A stretch of 64,000 nucleotides of DNA from assembly GCA_963665455.1 (NCBI GenBank), contig OY762279.1, positions 1,860,001 to 1,924,000 on the forward strand. Reading direction: 5' to 3'. The stretch's first letter is position 1; the number at the start of each line of letters is the position of its first letter. A program made the position numbers and the translations under genes. This stretch comes from VXNE01 sp963665455. Its GTDB lineage: Bacteria; Pseudomonadota; Gammaproteobacteria; Pseudomonadales; Azotimanducaceae. This document shows, piece after piece, positions 51,897-62,212 of this stretch. The notes beneath the pieces are model-generated. The model saw only the letters and a list, made by a program, of their open reading frames with translations. It searched no databases and was not told the origin of the DNA.

Positions 51897-54728
51897 CTAG
51901 AACCGGTGCCGATACCGCACGTACACCACCCGCCCCTTGATGTCGTGTACGAAGCCGTCGAAACCGGGGCGCAGGTTGTAGCGTTGCGTGCCGTCCAGGC
52001 CGCTCGGCAGCGGTGGCGGATCCTCGTCGGTGAGATTGGTTGCCCCCAGCGTCAGCGTGGCCTCTCCGCCGCCGGGTGCGTCGAACCCGTAGGCGTATTG
52101 GACGTCGAGGGTCGTCCAGGCGTCGATCTCCGGCAGCGCCGCCACCTCGTCGTTCTCGTAGGAGTCGATATGGCGCACGGCGGCGTGTGCGCTATGGGGG
52201 CCGCGCCGCCAGGTGATGCCCACGCTGGCGCGCAGCGGCGGCGTCGGGCCGAAGCCGTTGGTGTCGTTGCGGCTCCCGAGCGCGTCGGCGAGGGGCTGGC
52301 CGCGGTTGCCGACGTCGAAACGGGTCAACAACGTCGCTTCGGCATTCAGGCGCACCTCGCCGAGGCGGGTGGCGAAGTCGACGTGGGCGTTGAGGTCGAT
52401 GCCGCTGGTGCGCACCATCCCCACGTTCTCGTAGTCCGTCGTGACGACGACGAGTTGACCGGACGAGTCTCGCAGCACGCGCGGGTCGTTCGCCACCCCG
52501 TCGTCGCGGCAGTCATCGTCGAGGATGGCCTGGAAGCTGCGCCCTTGGGCGATGACGTCGCGGTAGTCGATATGCCAATAGTCGAGGCTGATGGCCGCGT
52601 CGCGGTGCGCCTGCGCCAAGATGCCGACGTTGAACAGTTCGGCGGACTGCGGCCGCAGCGCGCCGCCCCGCAGCACCGTGGTCGCGTTGAAGTTGTCTCC
52701 CCGGGAGATGATCGCGCCCCCCGGATCGACCTCGCAGCGGCCCACGCCGTCCCTGCCGAAGCGGAATGGATCGCTGAGGGTGCGCGCGGTGGTGTTGCCG
52801 GCGGTCTGGAACACGCTGGGCGCCTGGAAGGAGGTGCCCCACGAGGCGCGTAGCGAGAGACGGTCGCCCAGGAAGACCTGCATCCCGATCTTCGGGTCCG
52901 TGGTCGCGCCCGCCTGGTCGTAGCTCTCGTGGCGCAGTGCGAGTTGCAGTTCGGCGATGCTGCCGACCGGAAGCAGGGACTCCGCGAATGCGGCCGCCAC
53001 GGATTGACCGGCGGTGGCCGGGAACTCCCGGATTCCGCTTGGACCCCCGCCGGCCATGTTGAGCGGATCGGGCTGCTGGTGGTAGTCCAGATCGCGATAT
53101 TGCAGGCCCAACGCGAGGGCGACCGGCCCGGTCGACCACTCGGCGACGTCGCCCGACGCCAGGAACTCGACGACGCGCTGCTCCGTGTCGGCGCTCTCGA
53201 TGCGCCGCGTCTCGAATCGCCGCCGCGTCTCGGGATCGTTCCCCGCCCGGGCCCCGGCGAGGGACGGCGCGAGGTCGTCGTCCGCCACGGTCTTCGGCGT
53301 CGTGAGCGTGGGTGCCGTCAGGCGCGTCCCGAACGGATTCCACCGTCCCTCGACGATGGCGCGGGCGAACTCGGCGGCGATCCAGTGGCGATCCGCCCGC
53401 ACCGCGAGTTCGGACGCCGTGTGCGCGGCGTAGAAGGTGCCACTCCAGTCGCTCGGCAAGTCGAAGCGGACCCCGAGCAACACGCGGGTGGTGTCGAACC
53501 GCCGCCGCTCATCCCCGGCGTTGCCCGCGCTCGCCTCCGCGCCGAGGGGGCGACCGAAGTAGCCCACGTCCACGGCCTCGTGTTGTCCCGGCCGCCAATC
53601 CTCCGGCCGCACGTAGTCCAACACGCCGTCGCCGTCCGGGTCCGTCCAGAAGTTGAACGGGTGGTGCGCCGGCACGAAGAACTCGTTCGTGCCCTCCACG
53701 TTGCCGTTGAACAGCAGCATGTTGCCCACGCGGTCGGTGATCGTGTTCGCGGAATGGCCGACCTCCGCGAACAGCGTCGCCGTGTCCCCGAGGTCGAACT
53801 CGGCCTCGGCGAAGAACTGCGCGCGCTCCTCGGCGGCGATCATGGTGCGTTGATCGGAGAAGTCCATGCGGCACAGCGCTCCGCTTGGATAGCCGCCGGC
53901 GGCGGCGCAGTCGGCGTCGGGGCGGCGCGGGGCGTGGATGCCGTTCACTAGGAAGGGCGCGTAGGTGCCGTCGGCGTTGACCACGGCGCGGCGGAAGCTG
54001 CCGGGCGAGCCGCGGCCCGAGTCGAACGAGCCGTCGACGATGTCGCCGTCGCCGTTCGGGTCGATGGCGCGCGGGGTCATCCAGTCGAACTCGGTGCGGA
54101 AGTTCTCGTTCTGGCGGTAGTAGCCGCCGAAGAGATTGACCCGCCAGGTGGCGGAGGCGAAGCCGGCCGCGAAGCCCAGGTCGGAGGCCTCGTTGATGCT
54201 GCGGCGATGGCCCACGCTGACCTCCACGCCCTCGAAATCCTGCCGGGTGACGATGTTCGCGACGCCGGCCACGGCCTGGGAACCGTAGATGGCGGAGGCG
54301 CCGTCCCGCAGAATCTCGACGCGCTCGATCATCGCGAGCGGCAACGTGTTGATGTCCAGGAAGCCGTGCCCCGCGCCGTTGGAGACCGGGGCCAGTCCGG
54401 CCCGCCGGCCGTTGAGCAGCGTGAGCGTGGAGGAAAGCCCGAGGCCGCGCAGGCTGAACTGCGACGTGCCTTGCAGGTATGTCTGCTGGGTCGCCAGCAC
54501 GGAGCCGGTGTTCGCGGTGAGCGCCTTCAGCAGATCCACGGGCTGCGCCGCGCCGAGGGCGTCGATGGTCTCCGCGTCCAGGCTTTGTACCGGCGCGTGA
54601 CCGTCGTATACGGAGGTGCGCTTGATGAGCGACCCGACGACGACGATCTCCTCGATCGTCGTGGCCTCGGATTCGCTGGCGTGGGCCGGCGCCGCAAGGG
54701 CGAGCATGGCGCCACAACAGGCGGCCAT
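51897..54728 (-). CDS. TonB-dependent outer-membrane receptor
   Basis: The 943-residue product has a short signal (about 1-18), a TonB-box-like EEIVVVGSLIKRT, a plug with VQSLDAETIDALGAAQPVDL and DGASAIYGSQAVAGVANIVT across strands, and a 22-strand barrel ending in VRYRHRF with a C-terminal Phe. No STN signalling domain is present. It takes up a large ligand in an energy-driven way; plug and barrel alone do not identify it. I used the ATG at 54728; the frame is open about 100 bases further into the lipoprotein. It ends a leftward operon with an ABC efflux system and a hydrolase, facing the DUF3604 pair. Confidence 0.9.
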   Translation of the reverse strand: MAACCGAMLALAAPAHASESEATTIEEIVVVGSLIKRTSVYDGHAPVQSLDAETIDALGAAQPVDLLKALTANTGSVLATQQTYLQGTSQFSLRGLGLSSTLTLLNGRRAGLAPVSNGAGHGFLDINTLPLAMIERVEILRDGASAIYGSQAVAGVANIVTRQDFEGVEVSVGHRRSINEASDLGFAAGFASATWRVNLFGGYYRQNENFRTEFDWMTPRAIDPNGDGDIVDGSFDSGRGSPGSFRRAVVNADGTYAPFLVNGIHAPRRPDADCAAAGGYPSGALCRMDFSDQRTMIAAEERAQFFAEAEFDLGDTATLFAEVGHSANTITDRVGNMLLFNGNVEGTNEFFVPAHHPFNFWTDPDGDGVLDYVRPEDWRPGQHEAVDVGYFGRPLGAEASAGNAGDERRRFDTTRVLLGVRFDLPSDWSGTFYAAHTASELAVRADRHWIAAEFARAIVEGRWNPFGTRLTAPTLTTPKTVADDDLAPSLAGARAGNDPETRRRFETRRIESADTEQRVVEFLASGDVAEWSTGPVALALGLQYRDLDYHQQPDPLNMAGGGPSGIREFPATAGQSVAAAFAESLLPVGSIAELQLALRHESYDQAGATTDPKIGMQVFLGDRLSLRASWGTSFQAPSVFQTAGNTTARTLSDPFRFGRDGVGRCEVDPGGAIISRGDNFNATTVLRGGALRPQSAELFNVGILAQAHRDAAISLDYWHIDYRDVIAQGRSFQAILDDDCRDDGVANDPRVLRDSSGQLVVVTTDYENVGMVRTSGIDLNAHVDFATRLGEVRLNAEATLLTRFDVGNRGQPLADALGSRNDTNGFGPTPPLRASVGITWRRGPHSAHAAVRHIDSYENDEVAALPEIDAWTTLDVQYAYGFDAPGGGEATLTLGATNLTDEDPPPLPSGLDGTQRYNLRPGFDGFVHDIKGRVVYVRYRHRF

Positions 54729-54786
54729 GCAGAGGCCCCGCGGAAGCCGCGTTCGCGCGTGCCGCGGGCGAACGGGGAAGGCTGGG

Positions 54787-55308
54787 TCAGCGCCGGTCAA
54801 ACACCCGCACCGCGTTGACGTCCCGCCCACCGGTCTGGACGGCCACGTCGATCCGAAGCCGCCGCCCGCCGCGTTCGAGGCGCATGGTCTCGCGGCCCCG
54901 GGTCAGGTTGCGCCGCGAGTCGATGACCAACGCGCCCTCGTGCCAGCCGGCGCGAATGGTCCAGAAGCCGCGCTCCCTTTCGCCCCAGGACACGTCCCGG
55001 TAGGGCCCGTTCGCGTATTGGATGCCCATGGAGCGGGCGTCCTGCTCGATCGTCATGCGCGTGGCGCCGAGGACGGGGAAGTCCTCCGTCACGAAAATGC
55101 TCGAAGCCTCGGCGTCGCGCTGGCGGCCCCGCAGGACGTCGCGGTCCTCCAGCCGACGAATCTCCTTCAGGTCGGGGGCGGCATCGCTGGCCCTCGTGTT
55201 GAGCTCCCAGGTGCCGGAGAGGTCGAAGATCGACGGCGGCGGCTCCTCGAGGGTGGACTGGCAACCGGCGGCGGCCAGCAACGCGGCGAGCGCCAAGGGA
55301 CGGAGCAT
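54787..55308 (-). CDS. Small lipoprotein of unknown function
   Basis: The 173-residue product has a lipobox LLAAAGC (C16) and a mature part beginning IFDLSGTWELN, followed by a strand-rich RGFWTIRAGWHEGALVIDSR and RLRIDVAVQTGGRD. The SGTWxLN opening is typical of lipocalin-like domains that bind small hydrophobic molecules, though it is not diagnostic. Its start overlaps the upstream hydrolase stop as TGATG. It lies between the efflux/hydrolase genes and the receptor, so it is likely part of the same envelope pathway. Confidence 0.65.
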   Translation of the reverse strand: MLRPLALAALLAAAGCQSTLEEPPPSIFDLSGTWELNTRASDAAPDLKEIRRLEDRDVLRGRQRDAEASSIFVTEDFPVLGATRMTIEQDARSMGIQYANGPYRDVSWGERERGFWTIRAGWHEGALVIDSRRNLTRGRETMRLERGGRRLRIDVAVQTGGRDVNAVRVFDRR

Positions 55309-56138
55309 CAGAGGAATGTGCGTACGGCGTCGAGGAATCCGTCCGGCTTGTCCAGGGGCACCGAGTGGCCCGAACCGGCGACTTCGACAAATTGGCAGTC
55401 CGGGATGTCGCGGACCATGCGGTCGGCCACGGCCCGGTCGAGGATGTTGCTGTCCTCGCCCCGGATCAGGAGCGATGGGACGTTGATCGCGGCGACCGAG
55501 CGCCAGCCATCCTCCACGGACGGCCGGGGGCGGATGTTGCCGGGGTCGCGCAAAGCGCGGTCATAGCGATAGGTCCAGCGTCCGTCGTCCGTGCGCATCA
55601 GGGAGTGGCGCACGCGGTGGAATTGATGCGCCTCCGGCGGGATCGGGTTGTCCTCCCGCGCCCGGGCGAACGCGGCGTCGACGGAGTCGAACACGTCGCT
55701 CCTTGCCACGCTCTCGGTGATGTTGCGCATGCCGTCCGTCGCGATCTCCGGCGCGATGTCGACGATCACCAGGCGTTCGAGCGCGGACGGCCGCCGGCCG
55801 GCGTACTCGATCGCGACGATGCCGCCCATGGAGAGCCCCAACAGCACGAAGCGGCCGAGCCCCAGCGCGGCGACGAACGCCTCGAGATCCGCGACCATCT
55901 CGAACGTGCCGTACTGGTCAGGAGGTGCCCACGCCGTCTCGCCGTGGCCGCGTTGGTCCAAGGCGAGGACGCGGTAGCCGGACGACATCGCCTCCGCGAA
56001 GGCATCCCAGGAGCGGGAATGCCCGGTGTAGCCATGCAGCAGGACGAGGTCTTGCGCCTCCGCCGCCGGCCCCTCCCAATCGCGGTAGTGGAAGCGCAGG
56101 CCGCGCAGCTCGATCAGTTCGTCCAGGACGGCCGCCAT
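55308..56138 (-). CDS. Alpha/beta hydrolase
   Basis: The 276-residue enzyme shows the fold's landmarks: LVLLHGYTGHSRSWD (oxyanion loop), nucleophile elbow GLSMGG (about residue 100), an acidic strand LLIRGEDSNIL, and the catalytic histidine in GSGHSVPLD. It hydrolyses an ester or lactone, the latter a natural partner for a Baeyer-Villiger enzyme, but none is adjacent. The ATG at 56138 comes two bases after the permease stop, so the gene is tightly coupled to the ABC system. Confidence 0.88.
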   Translation of the reverse strand: MAAVLDELIELRGLRFHYRDWEGPAAEAQDLVLLHGYTGHSRSWDAFAEAMSSGYRVLALDQRGHGETAWAPPDQYGTFEMVADLEAFVAALGLGRFVLLGLSMGGIVAIEYAGRRPSALERLVIVDIAPEIATDGMRNITESVARSDVFDSVDAAFARAREDNPIPPEAHQFHRVRHSLMRTDDGRWTYRYDRALRDPGNIRPRPSVEDGWRSVAAINVPSLLIRGEDSNILDRAVADRMVRDIPDCQFVEVAGSGHSVPLDKPDGFLDAVRTFL

Positions 56139-56140
56139 GT

Positions 56141-57373
56141 TCACTCCGTGCGCAGCGCCTCGATGGGATCCTTCGCGGCCGCCTTCCGCGCGGGATAGAA
56201 GCCGAAGAAGATCCCTATGGCGGCGGAGAATCCGAGTGCGAGGACCACCACGGGCCACTGCAGGAGCACCGGCCACTCCGCGATCCTCGCGATGCCGAAC
56301 GTTATCACGAGGGCACAGAGGATGCCGAGGAAGCCGCCGATCAAGCAGAGCGTGACGGCCTCGACCAGGAACTGCAGCAGGATGTCGCGTCCCTTCGCGC
56401 CGACGGCCATGCGCAGCCCAATCTCCCGGGTCCGTTCGGTGACGGAGACCAGCATGATGTTCATGATCCCGATGCCACCCACGACCAGCGACACCGAGGC
56501 GACGGCGGCGAGCAGCATGTTGAAGACCTGCCGGGCCTCCGCGCGGGTCTCGACGATCTCCGACATGTTGCGGATGGCGAAGGGATCCTCGGCCCCGGGG
56601 CGTACGCGGTGGCGCTGCCGTAGTACTTCGCCGATCTGGCGTTCGACGTCGTCCATCATCCAGCCCTCGGCGACGGACACGAAGATGACGCTCACGGTGT
56701 CCGACCGGGGTCCCCCCCGGCCGAGCACGCGGCCCCGGGCGGCGTCGAGGGGGACCATGGCGATGTCGTCCTGATCGAACCCCATCGAACTCTGCCCCTT
56801 CTCGAGCAAGGTGCCGACCACGACGAAGGGGACGTTCTTGATGCGCACGGTCTGCCCGATGGCGTTCCCGGCGCCGAAGAGCTCCGTGGCCACGCGGGAT
56901 CCGAGCAGCGCGACCTTGCTGCCGCCGCGTATCTCCTGGGGCTCGAGGTCCCGGCCCTCGTCGATCTGCCAGCCGCGCGCCACCAGGTACTCGTTGTCGA
57001 TGCCCTGGATGGTTGTCGACCAGTTGGTGTTGCCGACGACCACCTGGGCCGCGCCGCGCATCGTGGGTGCCGCGGCGACGATCTCGGGGATCTCGGCCTT
57101 GAGCGCCCGGGCGTCGGCCACGGTCAGCCGCAACTCGCTGCCGCTCGCCGAACGCACCCCGCCCCGGCTGCGCGCGCTGGACATCACCATGAACAGGTTG
57201 CTGCCGAGGGAGCTGATCTGGCGGTCGATCTCGGCCTGGGCGCCGGCGCCGACGGTGACCATCGCGATGACCGCGGCCACGCCGATGATGATGCCGAGCA
57301 TGGTCAGCACGCTGCGCATCAGGTTGACGCGGAGCGCCTCGAGGGCGACGCGCAGGAGTTCGAGGAGGGGCAT
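56141..57373 (-). CDS. ABC transporter permease, MacB/FtsX type
   Basis: The 410-residue protein has four membrane helices (one near 20-42, three between about 280 and 395) and a large periplasmic region between, as in MacB/LolE/FtsX permeases. Landmarks are LTMLGIIIGVAAVIAM, NIMLVSVTERTREIGLRMAV (across a turn) and the C-terminal YPARKAAAKDPIEALR. The ATPase is a separate gene, unlike MacB of E. coli. It starts two bases after the ATPase stop. Confidence 0.9.
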   Translation of the reverse strand: MPLLELLRVALEALRVNLMRSVLTMLGIIIGVAAVIAMVTVGAGAQAEIDRQISSLGSNLFMVMSSARSRGGVRSASGSELRLTVADARALKAEIPEIVAAAPTMRGAAQVVVGNTNWSTTIQGIDNEYLVARGWQIDEGRDLEPQEIRGGSKVALLGSRVATELFGAGNAIGQTVRIKNVPFVVVGTLLEKGQSSMGFDQDDIAMVPLDAARGRVLGRGGPRSDTVSVIFVSVAEGWMMDDVERQIGEVLRQRHRVRPGAEDPFAIRNMSEIVETRAEARQVFNMLLAAVASVSLVVGGIGIMNIMLVSVTERTREIGLRMAVGAKGRDILLQFLVEAVTLCLIGGFLGILCALVITFGIARIAEWPVLLQWPVVVLALGFSAAIGIFFGFYPARKAAAKDPIEALRTE

Positions 57374-57375
57374 CG

Positions 57376-58068
<693 letters not shown>

Positions 58069-58094
58069 GCGGGCGGACTCCGTGGACCGGCCGG

Positions 58095-59609
58095 CTACCC
58101 TGGGCGGCGGGTGGCGCGCACGATGACGCGGTCGCCCTCGGCGAGACCCCGGAGCACTTCGGTCGACTGCTCGTCGGCGAGGCCGGTGACCACGCGTCTC
58201 GGTGTCGGCTCGCCGTCCTCGAGCATCCAGACCGTGGCGCGGCGGCGCTCGGCGCGACCCGCCTGCAGGGCGTCGAAGGTGCGCAACTGGTCCGCATCCA
58301 GGACGGCCGTGAGTTCGCGGCGCAGGTTGGCGCCCAGGGACCGCATGCGCTCGCGCATCAGTTCGCGGTCGCCGGCGGCGCCCTGGAGAGCGTCCTGCAC
58401 GGCGGTGCGCTGGCGCGCTTCGATGGCGTCCAGCGCGGCGGATTGCTCCGCCGTCAGCTCGAATTGCTCCCGTATGGCCTCCACCGGGCTGTCGCCGAGT
58501 CCGCCGGGCCGGCCGCCGGGTCCGCCCGGACGACGGAAGCCGCCGCCCATGTTTGGGGGTCCGAACGGGCTTCGGGCGGTGTCGGACGCCGGTTCCTCGT
58601 TGCGCACGCCCCGGGGCGCGAAGCGGAGCGCGGCGTTCGGAATGTTGAGTACGTCGGACTTGCTCCCGAGGACCATCTCCACGTTCGCCGTCATCCCGGG
58701 CAGCAGCGCGAGATCGTCGTTGGCGGCGGTCACGATCACCTTGTAGGTGACGACGTTCTGTAGTTCCTCCGGGGCCTTGCGGACCTGTTCGATGCGGCCG
58801 CGGAACTGCCGGTCGGGGTAGGAGTCCACGGTGAAGCGGCACTGCATGCCCTCGCGCACCCGCCCGATGTCCGCCTCGTCGACGCTCGCCTCCACCTGCA
58901 TGCGCCGGAGGTTCTCCCCGATCTCGAACAGGACGGGCGCCGTGAAGCTCGCGGCGACGGTCTGGCCGACCTCCACCTGGCGGTTGATGACCGTGCCGGA
59001 AACGGGCGAACGGATGTTCGTGCGTTCCAGATCGAGTTCCGCCTGCGCCAGGGCGGCCGTGCGCTGCTCCAGGTTCGCCTCCGCGTTGGTGATGGCCGCG
59101 TGGGCGATGGCGACCTGCGCTTGGGACGTCTCGACCAAGGTGACGTCGTGATCGAGTTCGGAGGCGGAGATGTGTCCGTTGGCGACGAGGGACTGGCGCC
59201 GCTTGAGTTCGCGCCGGGCCTGGCCGAGCGTCGCGGTGGCGCGAACCAGCTCGGCCTTGCGGCTCTCGATGTTCGCGAGGGCCACCGTCACGTCGGCGCG
59301 GTTTTGCTGGACCCGGGCCTCGAAGGTCCGCGGGTCGATGCGCGCCACGAGGTCGCCGGCCGCGACGGTGTCGTTGAAGTCCGCGTGCAGCTCCGCGATC
59401 TGGCCCGAGAGCTGGGAGCCGACGATGACGGTGTTCAGCGCGCGGAGCGTTCCGGACGAGACCACGACGCTCTCGATGTCCCCGGATTCGACTGTGGCGA
59501 AGGTGTATTCGAGCTGCTCGGAGGCCGGGGCGAGGGCATAGAGCGACCAGCCGCCCGCCGCCGCGAGGACGATGACGCCGATGAGGGTCACTCGCGCTTT
59601 CATTGCCAT
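58095..59609 (-). CDS. MacA/HlyD-type membrane fusion protein with inserted helical domain
   Basis: The 504-residue adaptor has an N-terminal membrane anchor (about 8-26), a lipoyl/barrel-sandwich part (SGTLRALNTVIVGSQLSGQI, SPVSGTVINRQVEVGQ), an alpha-hairpin and a beta-barrel region. Unusually, a 125-residue insertion (about 332-456) comes before the last strand: a Gly/Pro/Arg-rich linker, then a helical block with LTAEQSAALDAI and LDADQLRTFDAL that resembles the LTxxQ motif of Spy/CpxP proteins. Standard MacA is about 370 residues. The ATG at 59609 is the first of two close choices. It faces away from the ThDP gene. Confidence 0.88.
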   Translation of the reverse strand: MAMKARVTLIGVIVLAAAGGWSLYALAPASEQLEYTFATVESGDIESVVVSSGTLRALNTVIVGSQLSGQIAELHADFNDTVAAGDLVARIDPRTFEARVQQNRADVTVALANIESRKAELVRATATLGQARRELKRRQSLVANGHISASELDHDVTLVETSQAQVAIAHAAITNAEANLEQRTAALAQAELDLERTNIRSPVSGTVINRQVEVGQTVAASFTAPVLFEIGENLRRMQVEASVDEADIGRVREGMQCRFTVDSYPDRQFRGRIEQVRKAPEELQNVVTYKVIVTAANDDLALLPGMTANVEMVLGSKSDVLNIPNAALRFAPRGVRNEEPASDTARSPFGPPNMGGGFRRPGGPGGRPGGLGDSPVEAIREQFELTAEQSAALDAIEARQRTAVQDALQGAAGDRELMRERMRSLGANLRRELTAVLDADQLRTFDALQAGRAERRRATVWMLEDGEPTPRRVVTGLADEQSTEVLRGLAEGDRVIVRATRRPG

Positions 59610-59718
59610 CGAGTATACGGAACACGAGGGGCGTTCCGTCGCGCCGTCCGCGGGTTTGCGGGACCGGGCATGTAGACTTGCGCGTCTCTGGACCCGTCCG
59701 GTCCGACAAGGGGGAAGC

Positions 59719-61362
59719 ATGAACGGCATCGACTACATCGCGAGCATCCTCAAGGAAGAAGGCGTGGAGGCGATTACCTGCTTCCCGACGAACCCCGTCA
59801 TTGAGGCCGCCGCGAAGATCGGGATCCGCCCGATCATGTTCCGCCACGAGCGCGGTGCCGTGATGGCCGCGGACGGGTTCAGCCGCACCAGCGACCGGCA
59901 ACGGTTCGGCGTCGTGGCGGTGCAGTCCCAGGCGGGCGCCGAGAACGCCATGGGCGGCATCGCGCAGGCGTATGCCGACAACATTCCCATCCTCGTGCTG
60001 CCGGGCGGCGTGCTGCGCAGCCAAATCTCGGTGCGTCCGAACTTCTCGGCCGCGGCGAACTACGGCGGCATCGCGAAGCACGTCGAGGCGATCTACGATC
60101 CGGGTCAGGTGGGCGACGTCATGCGCCGCGCGTTCCATGCGCTCAAGAACGGGGCGCCGGGCCCGGTCGTCGTTGAGTTGACGGCGGACGCGTGCCACCA
60201 GGAAGTGCCGGAGCGCGGGCTTAGCTATCGCTCACCGAAGGCGACGGTGCAGTGCCCCACGGCGGGCGACCTGCGCGATGCGGCGCGCCTGCTGCTCGAA
60301 GCGAAGAAGCCGTTGATTTGGGCGGGCGCGGGCGTGCTGCTCGCCGGGGCGACGGAGGAACTTCGCGCGCTGTCCGAGCTGTCGGGCGTACCGGTGTTCT
60401 GCACGATGCCCGGCAAGTCGGCGATGAACGAGACGCACCCGCTCGCGCTCGGCGCCGGCAGCGGAATGACGACGCTTGCGGCGCACCGTTGGCTCAAGGA
60501 GTGCGACGTTCTGCTGTGCCTTGGCTCAAGCCTGACGCGCACGCCGTACGGGCAGCGCATCCATCCCGGCAAGACCCTCATCCAGAACACGAACAGCCCG
60601 GACGAGATCAACAAGGACGAGTCCGTCGATCTCGCGTTGGTCGGCGACGCGAAGCTCACCATCGAAGGCCTCATCGACGAGGTGAAGGCGCGGGTCGGGG
60701 AGGGGGGCGTGGGCGATGCCGCCGACGTGAAGGCCGAGATCGCGGCGCTCCGGGCGGAGTGGCTCGAGACCTGGAACCCGCTCCTGCACTCCAACGAGAC
60801 ACCGCTCAACACCTACCGGGTGATCCACGCGATCGACACCGTGCTCGACCGCGACCACAGCATGGTCACCCACGACGCCGGCGCCCCGCGGGATTCGATG
60901 GTGCCTTTCTACACGGCCACCACGCCCCACAGCTACATCGGTTGGGGCAAGACGACGCATCTCGGCTTCGGCATTCCGCTGATGATCGGCGCCAAGCTCG
61001 CCCACCCCGACCGCTTCTGCCTGAACCTCATGGGGGATGGCGCCTTCGGCATGTCGGGCCTCGACATCGAGACGTCGGTCCGCGCGGGGCTCCCCATCAC
61101 AACGGTCCTGCTCCACAACGAGGGCATGGCGACCTATCCCGATGGCTTCTTCCCGGTCGCCCGGGAGGAGTTCGGCGTCTCGAAGATGCAGGGCGACTAC
61201 GCGAAGCTCGCGGAGGGCATGGGGGCGGTCGGCATCACCGTCACGCAGGTGGAGGAGATGGCCCCGGCGCTCCGCTCGGCACAGGAGTTGAACGCGGATG
61301 GCCGGACCGTGCTGATCGACGTGCATTCGAACATGGAGGGGAGGCGGTCGGCGTTTCGGTAA
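59719..61362 (+). CDS. Thiamine-diphosphate-dependent enzyme (acetolactate synthase-like)
   Basis: The 547-residue product has the three ThDP-enzyme domains: an N-terminal Pyr domain with MFRHERGAVMAADGFSR (catalytic Glu is E45 or nearby), a central domain (KPLIWAGAGVLLAGA) and a C-terminal PP domain with GDGAFGMSGLDIETSVR (about 437-453). Relatives are acetolactate synthase, benzoylformate decarboxylase and sulfoacetaldehyde acetyltransferase; it is closest to acetolactate-synthase-like carboligases by layout. A ribosome site GGGGGAAG lies just before the ATG. It is alone and divergent from the efflux operon. The substrate is unsure. Confidence 0.85.
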   Translation: MNGIDYIASILKEEGVEAITCFPTNPVIEAAAKIGIRPIMFRHERGAVMAADGFSRTSDRQRFGVVAVQSQAGAENAMGGIAQAYADNIPILVLPGGVLRSQISVRPNFSAAANYGGIAKHVEAIYDPGQVGDVMRRAFHALKNGAPGPVVVELTADACHQEVPERGLSYRSPKATVQCPTAGDLRDAARLLLEAKKPLIWAGAGVLLAGATEELRALSELSGVPVFCTMPGKSAMNETHPLALGAGSGMTTLAAHRWLKECDVLLCLGSSLTRTPYGQRIHPGKTLIQNTNSPDEINKDESVDLALVGDAKLTIEGLIDEVKARVGEGGVGDAADVKAEIAALRAEWLETWNPLLHSNETPLNTYRVIHAIDTVLDRDHSMVTHDAGAPRDSMVPFYTATTPHSYIGWGKTTHLGFGIPLMIGAKLAHPDRFCLNLMGDGAFGMSGLDIETSVRAGLPITTVLLHNEGMATYPDGFFPVAREEFGVSKMQGDYAKLAEGMGAVGITVTQVEEMAPALRSAQELNADGRTVLIDVHSNMEGRRSAFR

Positions 61363-61458
61363 CGTTGATTCGCGCTTGCTCAAGGGCTGACGAGTTCGGT
61401 GCCCGGGCCTTGACGGCAGCGCCAAATAGTCATATATCTGGTCAGGAGGCGTGGGCGG

Positions 61459-61728
61459 GTGTCGGCGATGGCGGGAACTTGGCAGGTTCAGGAGGCTAAG
61501 GCGCGTTTCAGTGAGTTTCTGTCTGCGAGTCTGACGCAAGGCCCCCAAGTGGTGACGCGTCGTGGCGTCGAGACAGCGGTGCTTGTGCCCATAGGGGAGT
61601 GGCGAAGACTCAGAGAGTCCGCTATGCCTCGGTTGAAGGACGTGCTACTGCAGCCGGGGTCGAGAACGGAGGAACTGGCTTCGCTCCGGGGTCCGGAACG
61701 GACGCGACCACTGCCCACGTTCGACTGA
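61459..61728 (+). CDS. Phd/YefM-family antitoxin
   Basis: The 89-residue protein has the Phd/YefM core TWQVQEAKARFSEFLSASLT and GVETAVLVPIGEWRRL, followed by an acidic to neutral tail. A GTG at 61459 gives the start used here; an ATG three codons later is equally possible. The stop is two bases before the PIN toxin start. Confidence 0.88.
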   Translation: MSAMAGTWQVQEAKARFSEFLSASLTQGPQVVTRRGVETAVLVPIGEWRRLRESAMPRLKDVLLQPGSRTEELASLRGPERTRPLPTFD

Positions 61729-61730
61729 CC

Positions 61731-62159
61731 GTGTATCTCCTTGACACGAACGTGGTCTCCGAACTGCGTCGGCGAAGACCGCATCCAGGGGTTGTGGAAT
61801 GGGTGGAGAGCATCCCCGCTCGCGACATCTTCGTGTCGGCTGTCTCGGTGGGCGAGATACAAGCGGGAATTCAGCGCACGAGAGAGCAGGATCCCGCCAA
61901 GGCCGATGAGTTGGAAGCGTGGCTCGCACAACTGGTGGCGAGTCACGAGATCTTGCCGATGGACGCCGACAGCTTCCGGGAGTGGGGACGCATCAGACAT
62001 CGGCGATCAGACACGTTGCTCGTTGACGCCATGATTGCGGCCACGGCCAGAGTTCACGGTCTGACCGTGGCGACGAGAAACCTGGCCGATTTCCGAACTC
62101 TCGATGTCGACGTGTTCGATCCGTTTACCGGAGCTTCGGTGTTCGGGCCGTCTCGCTGA
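61731..62159 (+). CDS. PIN-domain toxin (FitB/VapC-like)
   Basis: The 142-residue product has PIN residues D5 (LLDTNVVSELRR), E43 region (VSVGEIQAGI), and DTLLVDAMIAATA plus ATRNLADF near the C-terminus. The opening LLDTNVVSE and the Phd partner are typical of FitB-like ribonucleases. The start is a GTG two bases after the antitoxin stop, so the pair is an operon. It differs from the AbrB-linked VapC at 47146. Confidence 0.88.
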   Translation: MYLLDTNVVSELRRRRPHPGVVEWVESIPARDIFVSAVSVGEIQAGIQRTREQDPAKADELEAWLAQLVASHEILPMDADSFREWGRIRHRRSDTLLVDAMIAATARVHGLTVATRNLADFRTLDVDVFDPFTGASVFGPSR

Positions 62160-62212
62160 CCGAGTACGCTAGGGCCGCGAGCGGAGCCGTAGGCGACGGT
62201 TGCGGGGCGCCG

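Noticed and set aside
51897..54830. TonB receptor start at 54830
   Set aside because: It would overlap the lipoprotein gene by more than 40 bp and place about 34 residues before the signal peptide; 54728 is preferred.
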